Below, in pieces: positions 8,782 through 16,542 of a stretch of DNA of 64,000 nucleotides. The translations under genes and the position numbers were made by a program. A model generated the notes under the pieces. The model was not told where the DNA came from. It did not search any database and saw only the letters and a program-made list of their open reading frames with translations. Positions within the stretch are counted from its first letter, which is position 1. Every line of letters begins with the position of its first letter. Source of the DNA: Desulfobulbaceae bacterium (GTDB lineage Bacteria > Desulfobacterota > Desulfobulbia > Desulfobulbales > SURF-16); contig JAHLLM010000008.1 in assembly GCA_020444175.1 (NCBI GenBank), forward strand, positions 62,001 to 126,000, given 5' to 3'.

Positions 8782-10674
8782 TTGCAAAAACAGCATTCAA
8801 CCCATTTGGCCGATTACTTGCTGGGTGCCGGAAAAATCCAAAAATCCCTTTTGGGTATAAGAAATCTAAAAGATCGAGTGCATGTCATTTGCCAAGGTGT
8901 CGTTTCCTGTTTTGATATTGATTATTGCTCTGTTTGGCTCATGCCGACAAGGAGCACTGTCGACATGATTCCGTTTGACAATCAACCCTGCTCTTCTCAC
9001 GGCAAATCAGGTCTTCAGCTTGTCGGAAGCTTCGGTCGCCAGAGGGAAACCGGGGAAGACCGGGATGTCGCTTCCGCCGGCTGCTGTCTCCTTATCAGCT
9101 GTATCTTTACGGGTGACGAAAGCTGTTACTTGGCAAACGGCGAATCTGCTCAGGAATATGAATGGGTAAGGCAAAATGGCTTTATCTCTTTTGCCGGCTA
9201 TCAGCTCCATGATCTGCAAGGCAAGATATGCGGGGTGTTGGTTTTTGGTGCTGAAAGGAGAATACCAGCAGGGAAACATCTTTTTTTTGAAAATTTTTCA
9301 CATTTTATCTCACAGGTTGTACAGGCTCAAGTTCAGGAATATATCAGTAAAAAAGAAAAAAATGAGCGGTGTCGTCTTGAAAGAGATTTCGAGAAGGCCC
9401 AGGCAAAAATTGACAAGCTGATTGGGCAGGAGGGGAATGAGGCTCTGCAGTCATTCTCAGCTTTGCACCGCGTGCAGAAGATGGATGCCCTTGGGCTTAT
9501 GGCCGGCGGGGTAGCCCATGAACTCAATAATATTCTTTCCGGGGTTGTCAGTTATCCGGATTTGCTCCTCAGGCAGATTCCAGCGGAAAGCCCTTTTCGC
9601 AAGAGTATTCAATCCATCCGGGATTGCGGAATGAGGGCCGCCGAAATGGTGGATGATCTGCTCACTGTCGCCCGGTCTGAGTCGTCAGGAATCAAAGAGG
9701 TGGCTGATTTAAATAAGCTTGTACAGGATTTTTTGCTCTCGGAGAAGTACCGGGAAAGTGTTATTGATCTTACGCACATTTTTATAGAAACGGACTTTGA
9801 ACCATGTCTTCCTCGAATTACATGTTCAGCCGGACAGATCCAAAAAATTATCAGGAGCCTGTTTGTTAATGCAAGCCAGGCACTTGTTGATAAAGCCGGC
9901 AAGGTTGTTTTGGCAACATCATACAGATACCTTGACCGGCCTCTTCGCGGCTATGAGACGATCAGGCCTGGCGAGTATGTCGTCTTAACGGTTTCCGACA
10001 CCGGCGGAGAAATGAATGTCACTGATATTGATCGGATTTTTGAACCTTTTTACATCAAAAAAACGATGAAGAGAAGGGGGGGCGGCTTAGGGCTGTCGGT
10101 TGCCTGGAACATCGTTAAGGCCCATGGCGGCTCAATTGATGTTATCTGTTCCTCAAAAGGGACCTGTTTTGAAATTTATTTTCCGGCAATGCTTGAGAAA
10201 AATACCGGCTTTAAGGATTCGTCTCAAAATGGAAAGAACGAACAAGGACGATATACTGTCCTGGTTGTGGATGATGAGCTCATACAGCTTGAGCTGGCAA
10301 AATCAATGTTGGAAGAACTCGGCTACAGAGTGATTACCGTGCCAAGCGGCGAAAAGGCGATTGAAGTTGTGCAAAGCCAGGGGGTTGATCTCGTTATCCT
10401 GGATATGATTATGGATCCGGGTATGAACGGCAGGCAGACTCTGGAGGGAATAAGGAAGGTTAATCCGCAGCAGGCAGCTATTATTGCCAGTGGTTTTGCA
10501 GAAAAAAGCGAGATGAAAAAGGTCCAGCAGCTTGGTGTTGGCACGCTTTTGAAAAAGCCGTATACCTTGGAGCAGCTGGGTAAAGCGGTCCGTCTGGAGA
10601 TAGCAAAAAAAAGAAGAACATCTCCCTTCCATCTGGAACTCTATGTTTCCCCTGCCAAGAAGGCCGCTTCCTGA
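8782..10674 (+). CDS. Cytoplasmic GAF hybrid sensor histidine kinase
   Basis: A 630-residue hybrid kinase. The TTG start at 8782 is supported by GAGGAG seven bases upstream. No membrane segment is present. A GAF-like sensor (about residues 25-185, rich in Cys and Ser) is followed by a coiled coil, a dimerisation/phosphoacceptor helix with His246 in AGGVAHELNN, an ATPase domain with N-box NASQAL and GGGLGLSV, and a C-terminal receiver (about 495-610) with acceptor aspartate in VILDMIMDPG. The kinase core and receiver are clearly paralogous to those of the binding-protein fusion kinase at 32736-35804. The signal is unknown. Expression may be set by the RNA leader and terminator just upstream. 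Confidence 0.92.
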   Translation: MQKQHSTHLADYLLGAGKIQKSLLGIRNLKDRVHVICQGVVSCFDIDYCSVWLMPTRSTVDMIPFDNQPCSSHGKSGLQLVGSFGRQRETGEDRDVASAGCCLLISCIFTGDESCYLANGESAQEYEWVRQNGFISFAGYQLHDLQGKICGVLVFGAERRIPAGKHLFFENFSHFISQVVQAQVQEYISKKEKNERCRLERDFEKAQAKIDKLIGQEGNEALQSFSALHRVQKMDALGLMAGGVAHELNNILSGVVSYPDLLLRQIPAESPFRKSIQSIRDCGMRAAEMVDDLLTVARSESSGIKEVADLNKLVQDFLLSEKYRESVIDLTHIFIETDFEPCLPRITCSAGQIQKIIRSLFVNASQALVDKAGKVVLATSYRYLDRPLRGYETIRPGEYVVLTVSDTGGEMNVTDIDRIFEPFYIKKTMKRRGGGLGLSVAWNIVKAHGGSIDVICSSKGTCFEIYFPAMLEKNTGFKDSSQNGKNEQGRYTVLVVDDELIQLELAKSMLEELGYRVITVPSGEKAIEVVQSQGVDLVILDMIMDPGMNGRQTLEGIRKVNPQQAAIIASGFAEKSEMKKVQQLGVGTLLKKPYTLEQLGKAVRLEIAKKRRTSPFHLELYVSPAKKAAS

Positions 10675-10713
10675 CCTGCATTTCTCACCTGGATACCCAT
10701 GAGAAATGCAGGT
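10674..10713. terminator. Bidirectional hairpin between convergent genes
   Basis: A 14-bp perfect stem (ACCTGCATTTCTCA, 10674-10687, with its complement at 10700-10713) and a 12-base loop separate the hybrid kinase from the convergent cytochrome genes. The position suits a two-way terminator, though T-tracts are poor. Confidence 0.6.
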
Positions 10714-10725
10714 TAACGTATTAAC

Positions 10726-11664
10726 TCAACTGCGGTCTCTCTGGCCCGGATGGCAGCGACTGCAGCCGTTCATGGGAAAAGCCACCGTCATATGGCATGT
10801 TCCGCAGAACATGCCGTACAGATTTTTCTCCTTATCAAATTCCATGGTCCCCATTTTTTCGATGGTAAAGATGTCAGGATGACAGTTGGCGCAGTCCAGC
10901 CACTTTATATGGGTAACATGGGGAAAGTAGACCGTCGTTCGTGGAGAACGGGTGGTCCAGCGCAGAGGATCCTTGAGGTGTTCAGGTAAGGGCATGGATT
11001 CCGGAGCCTCTTCAGAATAAATAGTATCCCTGGGGGCAATGACACCATTCTCCATGGCCTCAACCCAGTTAATTCCGTCACCATAATCCTGGGCGGGCAT
11101 TCCTCCTCCCACACTACTGCTCCTGGTTGTATTGCGACCTTTTTCTCCCTCGTCAATTTTGACATGGCAGAGATTGCAGGAATATTTTACTGAAAAAGCG
11201 ATATCGCCGTTGTGGCAAGCACCGCAGTAAAGTCCGTCCAGATAATCTTCCCTGGTGATACCGGTCTCCCCTCTTTTCATGCTGAATTCAAGCTCGATAT
11301 GACAGACCCTGCAGGTGAATTCTTTTCTGTGGCTCTGGTGGGAAAAGACCACCGGGTCCACCCGGTGCTGTGCACTGCGTTCCCGAAAGATGACGTCCCC
11401 ATAGGTTTCCGGTGGCCCTGTATAAAGGGCCATGTCCAGAAGGTTGTCAAGCTGGGCTCTTGGCAGCGATGCGGTTGTGTATTGTTTCTGAAAAATGGGA
11501 CCGACCGGTTCAGTAAGTTCCTTGTTGGCAAGGAAACGATTAAAATTACCCATTTGGTTGTCACTGCACCCAGAGAGTGTAGAGACGGCAAGAACGATAC
11601 CCAGAATGCCGGGAAACGCTGATTTTCTACCGGTCAAGGTAGTAATGCGTTTAAGCGATTTCAC
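10726..11664 (-). CDS. Hexaheme c7-type cytochrome lipoprotein
   Basis: A 312-residue secreted electron carrier with six CxxCH haem sites: CRVCH, CGACH, CNLCH, then CANCH, CGTCH, CSRCH. They form two triheme c7-like modules. Each begins with a segment supplying distal histidines (FSHQSH, FPHVTH), so bis-His haems are likely. The signal ends in a lipobox LSGC (Cys33), which places it on a membrane facing the periplasm. The start is GTG at 11664, nine bases after the stop of the homologous upstream cytochrome gene; the ribosome site is weak, so translational coupling is likely. It probably passes electrons within the periplasmic cytochrome network, partner unknown. Confidence 0.92.
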   Translation of the reverse strand: MKSLKRITTLTGRKSAFPGILGIVLAVSTLSGCSDNQMGNFNRFLANKELTEPVGPIFQKQYTTASLPRAQLDNLLDMALYTGPPETYGDVIFRERSAQHRVDPVVFSHQSHRKEFTCRVCHIELEFSMKRGETGITREDYLDGLYCGACHNGDIAFSVKYSCNLCHVKIDEGEKGRNTTRSSSVGGGMPAQDYGDGINWVEAMENGVIAPRDTIYSEEAPESMPLPEHLKDPLRWTTRSPRTTVYFPHVTHIKWLDCANCHPDIFTIEKMGTMEFDKEKNLYGMFCGTCHMTVAFPMNGCSRCHPGQRDRS

Positions 11665-11673
11665 GACGGGTGC

Positions 11674-12453
11674 CTATTGTGAAATCGGCTTGGAATGACA
11701 ACGGGAGCAGTCGTTTAAGGCAAAGGCAATGGTGCCATGGCAGCGTCCGCAGAATTTTCCCTGGGTGATCTCCTTCATGCTCATTTTAGTCTTGCCGGTT
11801 TCAAGGGCAAAGGTGTCGGGATGACACATGCCGCAGCCGTTCCAGACAACATGCTTGGAGTGGGAAAAGATAATATCGGGTAAGCCGGGTAAGGCTGGGG
11901 TACGGGGTTCATCGCGTTTGTTGACCAGTTTTGCGGTTTTTTGGAGGGAAATTCCCGGCAGAAAATCTTTAGGGGTGATTTTTCCATCCACCTCGGCCTG
12001 CATCCAGTCGATTTTGTTTCCATAAACTGATGGAGGCATATTTTTTCTCAGTTTCTGGAAATCACGTTTGGCCTGCCTCTCCATTTCTTTAGCGTGCTGT
12101 TTATTTTTGGGATGGCAAGCTGTGCAATTGTCAATGGCAAAGGCTTCCTTGCCGTTATGGCAGGCACCGCAGAACATACCGGCTCTGTTGTCTTCTTCCA
12201 GGACACCTGTCTCGTTGGCGACTTGTGAAAATTCAAGGTCAACGTGGCAGAGGCGGCAGGTGTATTTGCTTCTGTGCGACCAATGGCGGAAGATGACCGG
12301 TTCCCCACCCTGTGATTTTGTGGCGTGGTTCATGGTCACATTACCGAACTCATAGCTTTTGGCCGCTGCTTGTGTCTGTTCTGTACCATAAAAGGAAATG
12401 GCCATGAAGACCGCAATTCCAATACAAAAAGCTTTTTGGGGGATTTTTTGCAT
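11674..12453 (-). CDS. Hexaheme c7-type cytochrome, secreted
   Basis: A periplasmic cytochrome of 259 residues, homologous to the next gene. It carries six haem sites (CRLCH, CGACH, CTACH; CGMCH, CGRCH, CSRCH) in two triheme modules, each led by distal histidines in FRHWSH and FSHSKH. The N-terminus is a cleavable signal ending near QTQAAA, without a lipobox, so this one should be soluble while its partner is lipid-anchored. The ATG at 12453 was chosen because GAGGAG lies seven bases upstream and the signal peptide starts there. The two genes form an operon and arose by duplication. Similar triheme-domain proteins are frequent in sulfate- and metal-reducing deltaproteobacteria. Confidence 0.92.
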   Translation of the reverse strand: MQKIPQKAFCIGIAVFMAISFYGTEQTQAAAKSYEFGNVTMNHATKSQGGEPVIFRHWSHRSKYTCRLCHVDLEFSQVANETGVLEEDNRAGMFCGACHNGKEAFAIDNCTACHPKNKQHAKEMERQAKRDFQKLRKNMPPSVYGNKIDWMQAEVDGKITPKDFLPGISLQKTAKLVNKRDEPRTPALPGLPDIIFSHSKHVVWNGCGMCHPDTFALETGKTKMSMKEITQGKFCGRCHGTIAFALNDCSRCHSKPISQ

Positions 12454-12863
12454 TTCATTTCTCCTCTTTCTGTTTAAATCTTGCTCCGCATCCGGAAGCA
12501 AATGGCCCTTATGAGAATAACTTCCTCTTATGTTGTAGGGTTTTGCGGGATCTATGTCAACAAAAGACCACACCCATATAGTGATCCTGATATGAAAGAA
12601 TGGATTGAAATAGTTCTGTTTTTCTCTGACCTTGAATGGGCTCTTTCGTGTTGACCTGACAGATGCTCTCTTTTTGACGTTTTTTGAGTTGGGGAGGCGG
12701 TGGTGAGATATGGCTCTATCGCAAACAACAGCACATTGCGAACATATAAAGGGTGATGGGTACTTCAGGGGGCTTGGGAGGAAATAATTTGTTTTTGTTG
12801 GGTGATCATGTTAAAAATCAAGGCTAACCATTTGTGAAGAGCCTTTAAGATTGAAAAAATACG
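12454..12863. other. Intergenic region, divergent promoters
   Basis: About 400 bp between the leftward cytochrome operon and the rightward zinc-finger gene. It must hold the cytochrome promoter on the minus strand. I see no convincing gene or palindrome here apart from the terminator-like hairpin that follows. Confidence 0.5.
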
Positions 12864-12905
12864 CCGCGCAACTCTTTTATTTTTGAGGATGTGCGGTTTT
12901 TTTGT
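12864..12905 (+). terminator. Terminator-like hairpin ahead of the zinc-finger gene
   Basis: CCGCGCA (12864-12870) pairs with TGTGCGG (12890-12896), with one G-U pair, and is followed by seven T residues. No gene on the plus strand ends before it. It therefore either attenuates the downstream gene or ends a short transcript that starts in the region to its left. Confidence 0.5.
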
Positions 12906-12961
12906 TTCAGGCGGCTTTTTTCCCGTCAATCAGCCTGATGCAGGCAATAGTGGGAAAGTTT

Positions 12962-13306
12962 GTGAATACTGAAGAAAGGAATAAAATTCGCAAGATCCTT
13001 GTGCGGGAAATTGAAAAGAGCGAACAGGATATTTCCGCCCTTGCAGAGCTTGTTAAACCCATTGCACCGGATAATGCCATCGGGCGGTTATCCAGGATGG
13101 AGGCAATCAACGCCAGGAGTGTTAACCAGGCAGCCTTGTCCGCTGTCAAGGTAAAACTGACAAAGCTTAAATGGGCATTGTCGCATATCGAGGAGCCTGA
13201 TTTCGGCATCTGTATTGAATGCGGCGAGCCCATTCCCATTGGCAGAATACTGCTTATGCCTGAAACAAATATGTGTGTTCCCTGCATGGAAGAGCTGGGC
13301 GAATGA
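12962..13306 (+). CDS. DksA/TraR-type zinc-finger protein
   Basis: A small (about 114-residue) protein with a charged helical N-terminal part and a C-terminal four-cysteine finger, CIECG...CVPC, the hallmark of the DksA/TraR family. Family members bind in the RNA polymerase secondary channel and modulate transcription, some with ppGpp. The cysteine spacing and the GEPIP segment are typical. The start is uncertain: GTG at 12962 gives a sensible N-terminus, and ATG at 12938 or TTG at 12902 are alternatives; none has a good ribosome site. A terminator-like hairpin lies just upstream. Confidence 0.8.
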   Translation: MNTEERNKIRKILVREIEKSEQDISALAELVKPIAPDNAIGRLSRMEAINARSVNQAALSAVKVKLTKLKWALSHIEEPDFGICIECGEPIPIGRILLMPETNMCVPCMEELGE

Positions 13307-13400
13307 GAGGAACTTTCATACCCGCCTCTTGACTTTCTCCTCAAATGTTGATTCAAAAAGAGGAGGAATTATCACGCAATACGCCTAAACAGGAAAAAAA

Positions 13401-13541
13401 ATGCTGCAGATTTTCTTTTTTTCACTTGCATGCTACATGCTTATAAATTGTTTTTTGTCCGGGACAAGTAGCGATTACATAATTGCTCTACTGGCAATTG
13501 TCGTATTTTTGGGCGTTGCGGTTGCCAAAAAAAATAAATGA
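13401..13541 (+). CDS. Possible small membrane protein (46 residues)
   Basis: A short frame starting at ATG 13401 with AGGA seven to eight bases upstream encodes 46 residues: a hydrophobic stretch (residues 2-18), a short polar turn (SGTSSDY) and a second hydrophobic stretch (27-41) ending in KKNK. Two membrane helices with a basic tail form a typical small-membrane-protein design. I recognise no family. It stands alone after the zinc-finger gene. Low length makes chance occurrence possible. Confidence 0.45.
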   Translation: MLQIFFFSLACYMLINCFLSGTSSDYIIALLAIVVFLGVAVAKKNK

Positions 13542-13615
13542 CCACCTCTTATTTAGAAGACAATTCTGATTCTGTTTGGAATGATTCCTATTTGAAGTTA
13601 TTATAGGTTATGCTT

Positions 13616-13760
13616 ATAGACAATTCTCAGTTAAAACTTGCCGCTTTCCTGTCGCCAAGTTTCCAATACTGGATTCCCGCCTCCGCGGGAATGACATAAC
13701 CAAGCCCGCCGTCACTCCCGCGGAGGCGGGAGTCAAGAGGTAGGCTACTGAGAATTGTAT
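13616..13760. repeat. Inverted-repeat element enclosing a REP doublet
   Basis: Outer ends are an 11-bp perfect inverted repeat, ACAATTCTCAG (13620-13630) and CTGAGAATTGT (13748-13758). Inside are two oppositely oriented copies of a hairpin unit of the type GGATTCCCGC-N-GCGGGAATGAC (13671-13695 and 13711-13735). The same doublet occurs at 31814-31885 without the outer repeat. Confidence 0.7.
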
Positions 13761-13920
13761 AGAGGCAAATTATAGATTAATCGTTGCTCCGTCATCGTTG
13801 GTGAAGGCGAAAAAAAATAAAGCAGTTGGCTATCTGCACGTAATTTTAATAACGCGACAGGCGTGTCGGCGGTATTTGGGTGTTTTTTCACCCTACGGAT
13901 CATAATGCAAAACCGTTGAA

Positions 13921-13974
13921 AGTTGCTGTTTGGAAGTGAAGCCGGACACCGGTTTTGATGCATAAACAGCAACT
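13921..13974 (+). promoter_or_regulatory. Inverted repeat before the NarL-type gene
   Basis: An 11-bp perfect inverted repeat, AGTTGCTGTTT (13921-13931) and AAACAGCAACT (13964-13974), encloses a smaller CCGG-ACA-CCGG palindrome. It ends 24 bp before the response regulator ATG. It could be an operator or a leader hairpin covering the 5' untranslated region; the sequence alone does not decide. Confidence 0.5.
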
Positions 13975-13998
13975 GATAAAGTTTATCCGGAGATTTTC

Positions 13999-14679
13999 AT
14001 GAAAAAAATAAAAGTGCTTCTTGTGGATGATCACGATGTCGTCCGAACAGGCTTGAAGGCGCTGCTGAATATTGAGGAGGACCTTGAGGTTATAGGCGAG
14101 GCCGTCAATGGGGCTGATGGCATCAGCAAGGTTGCCGAACTTCATCCAGATGTGGTTGTGATGGATATTACCATGCCTACCATGGACGGAATGGAAGCAA
14201 CCCGCAAATTGTCACAAGGCTATCCTGATGCTCTTGTGCTCGCCCTCACGGTGCATGAAGATAAGCAGTATTTTTTTGAAATGCTTGCCGCCGGCGCCAA
14301 AGGTTATATAACAAAACAGGCTGCCGGTGAAGAGCTTGTTTTTGCCATTCGGGCCATTGCGGCCGGAAATGTTTACCTGCAACCGGCCCTGGCCCGTTGG
14401 CTGATAGATGATTACCAGCGTTTGTCAATCTCGGCTCCTGCCGCCCGCGAACCGCATGATACCGATCCCACCGGCCTGAAAGTTCTCAGCCAGCGTGAAC
14501 TGGAGGTTCTTGAATTGGTCGCCCAGAGCCATAGTACCCCGGAAATAGCTGCCCAACTCGGACTGAGCCCGAAAACGGTTTCCAGGCATCGGGAAAGAAT
14601 AATGAAGAAGCTTAATCTGCACTCCGCCACCGAACTGGTGAAATTCGCCATCCGGACCGGGCTTATCGATCTTGACTGA
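13999..14679 (+). CDS. NarL/FixJ-family response regulator
   Basis: A 226-residue two-domain regulator: an N-terminal receiver (1-120) with acidic pair DD at 10-11, phosphoacceptor Asp56 in VVVMDITMP and Lys in YITKQAA, then a LuxR-type helix-turn-helix (about 158-220, LSQRELEVLELVAQ...TVSRHRERIMKKL). It acts in the cytoplasm as a DNA-binding activator or repressor once phosphorylated. The neighbouring HisKA_3 kinase, 28 bp downstream, is the expected partner. The 5' region contains a long inverted repeat. Target genes are not identifiable here. Confidence 0.95.
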   Translation: MKKIKVLLVDDHDVVRTGLKALLNIEEDLEVIGEAVNGADGISKVAELHPDVVVMDITMPTMDGMEATRKLSQGYPDALVLALTVHEDKQYFFEMLAAGAKGYITKQAAGEELVFAIRAIAAGNVYLQPALARWLIDDYQRLSISAPAAREPHDTDPTGLKVLSQRELEVLELVAQSHSTPEIAAQLGLSPKTVSRHRERIMKKLNLHSATELVKFAIRTGLIDLD

Positions 14680-14707
14680 ATAAAGCGGATCAACCTGGGT
14701 AAACTGA

Positions 14708-16279
14708 ATGAAAAAGAAGTTTGATACAAAATGCGGAATAGCTATTCCCACCACGTTCTTCCGAAGCCTTGTTTTCTTTTCACTTCTGGCCGTTCTGGCC
14801 CTGCCTATCTACACATTCTTTTTTCTGACCCCGGCTGTTGAAGGATTTATCATACGTGCCCAGGAGCAGCAGGCAGTTCGCCTTGCCGTTCATATGGAAT
14901 CAAAGATGATCCCGGATAAAAGCCAACAGCTGGGCAAGCACATCTTAACTGCCGATGTCCTGAAAAAAATCAGGGGAACAAGTCGGGATTTCAACCTGTT
15001 TAAGGTTCGAATTCTTTTTCCGGACGGGGAAGTGCTCTTTTCGACAAAAGAGGAGGAGATAGGTACCGTTGTCTCCACCAAAGAGTTTCTGCAAACCGTG
15101 AAAGGGGGTAAAAGCTATAGCCAGTTGACCCCCAAGGGTGAGAAGTCCTCCGAAGGCACAATTATGCCGGGAGATATCGTTGAAACCTATGCGCCGATCC
15201 TGCGTGATGGAAAAACAATAGGCGTATTTGAAATATATTATGATATCAGCGCCACGGAAGAAAAAATGCGCGGCATGCTGTCGCTTTTTTATATCACCCT
15301 TTTTCCCATTGTTTTCATCCTTTTTATTGCCGTTATCCTCAGTTGCCGGAAGGCGGGAATGAACATTACAAGGCGTATTGAGGCCGAAGAGAAGCTTCTT
15401 GAGCAAAGCGCCGAACTGCAGCAGAGAAATGATGAATTAACAGAGCTTATTATCGTTTGCCGCGAAAGACAGCAGCGGCTTGAAACAGCGCAGAAGGCCA
15501 GGCAGGAGGCCCAGGATCGCGTTCAGGAGGAGCTGCTTAAACGCCAGAAAATGCAGGCAGACCTTCTGCGCCATGTTGTTGAGGCTCAGGAAGACGAGCG
15601 GGCGCGCATTGCCAGGGAACTGCACGATGAAACTGCTCAGACACTGACAGCGGCCTCTCTCAATTTCGCCACCCTGAAAAATCAGCTTGACGGCAAGCCG
15701 GAACTTTCCGACCTGGTCCATAATCTCCAGAATCTCTGTAAGCAGATGAATCAGGATCTCTATCGCCTGGTCCATGATCTGCGTCCGGCCCAGCTTGATG
15801 ATCTCGGGCTTGTGCCGGCTCTTCGCTATTTGACAGATGAGGGGCTCAGAAATACCGGCATGAAGGCTTCCCTGCAGGTTATCGGCAAACCGAAAAGACT
15901 TGAACCCTTTCTCGAAACTGTCATTTTTCGCATTGTTCAGGAGGCATTGACCAATATAACCCGCCATGCTGAGACCGATTTTGCCGCAGTCAGACTTGAA
16001 TTTGTCAAAGGCAAGGGGTTGGTGAAGCTGCTTATTCGCGATGAGGGCAAGGGGTTTGACCCTGCCAAACTGAATGAAGTTCGTCATGGCTGGGGCTTGG
16101 CCGGTATTGAAGAGCGGGTTAAAGCGTTGAACGGATCTTTCCGGATCGAGTCCGCCCCGGGAAAAGGAACCTCCCTCGAAGCAGTTGTGCCTGTCCAGCA
16201 ATTAGCAGTCTGTCAGATTGTCGGGGAAAGCGAACCTGTACAAAGTAGAGAAACGGAAGACGGCGCACAGGATGCTTAA
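14708..16279 (+). CDS. NarX/DegS-type sensor histidine kinase
   Basis: A 523-residue membrane kinase. Two membrane helices (about 17-40 and 195-217) enclose a periplasmic sensor domain of about 150 residues. A cytoplasmic coiled coil (about 225-295) leads to a HisKA_3 dimerisation domain with phospho-His306 in RIARELHDETAQ and an ATPase domain (LVHDLRPAQLDDLGLVPAL, GWGLAGIEERV). This kinase class pairs with NarL-type regulators, and one is encoded immediately upstream. The periplasmic domain is not the NarX P-box type, so I do not infer nitrate as the signal. Confidence 0.93.
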   Translation: MKKKFDTKCGIAIPTTFFRSLVFFSLLAVLALPIYTFFFLTPAVEGFIIRAQEQQAVRLAVHMESKMIPDKSQQLGKHILTADVLKKIRGTSRDFNLFKVRILFPDGEVLFSTKEEEIGTVVSTKEFLQTVKGGKSYSQLTPKGEKSSEGTIMPGDIVETYAPILRDGKTIGVFEIYYDISATEEKMRGMLSLFYITLFPIVFILFIAVILSCRKAGMNITRRIEAEEKLLEQSAELQQRNDELTELIIVCRERQQRLETAQKARQEAQDRVQEELLKRQKMQADLLRHVVEAQEDERARIARELHDETAQTLTAASLNFATLKNQLDGKPELSDLVHNLQNLCKQMNQDLYRLVHDLRPAQLDDLGLVPALRYLTDEGLRNTGMKASLQVIGKPKRLEPFLETVIFRIVQEALTNITRHAETDFAAVRLEFVKGKGLVKLLIRDEGKGFDPAKLNEVRHGWGLAGIEERVKALNGSFRIESAPGKGTSLEAVVPVQQLAVCQIVGESEPVQSRETEDGAQDA

Positions 16280-16300
16280 GATATGGATCAAGTTGAGATC

Positions 16301-16405
16301 ATGAAAAGATTTTTTGTAATTTCTATTGTTTTATTCTGTGTTTTTGGGCTTTCGGGCTGCTGTATTCCCGATCTGCCGGGGCCAATAGGTATCCCGGGTA
16401 TTTAG
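16301..16405 (+). CDS. Possible small lipoprotein (34 residues)
   Basis: A short frame follows the kinase gene by 21 bp. It encodes a Lys/Arg start (MKKR-like, MKRFF), a hydrophobic core and lipobox LSGC, then only fifteen residues rich in Pro, Gly and Ile. The design is that of a minimal bacterial lipoprotein. The ribosome site is weak, though an in-frame ATG also exists at 16283. No function can be assigned; it may belong to the two-component operon. Confidence 0.5.
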   Translation: MKRFFVISIVLFCVFGLSGCCIPDLPGPIGIPGI

Positions 16406-16542
16406 CCGTCCTTTTTGCCAAATGGGTATTTTGGTCTTTCTCCTCAGGTTCATGGTGCATTCTCCCAAAGAGGCATGACATTCCACCAGTATCATCACTT
16501 GCCATCATGTTGAAAGCGACATTTGGCATAACAAATTAATAT

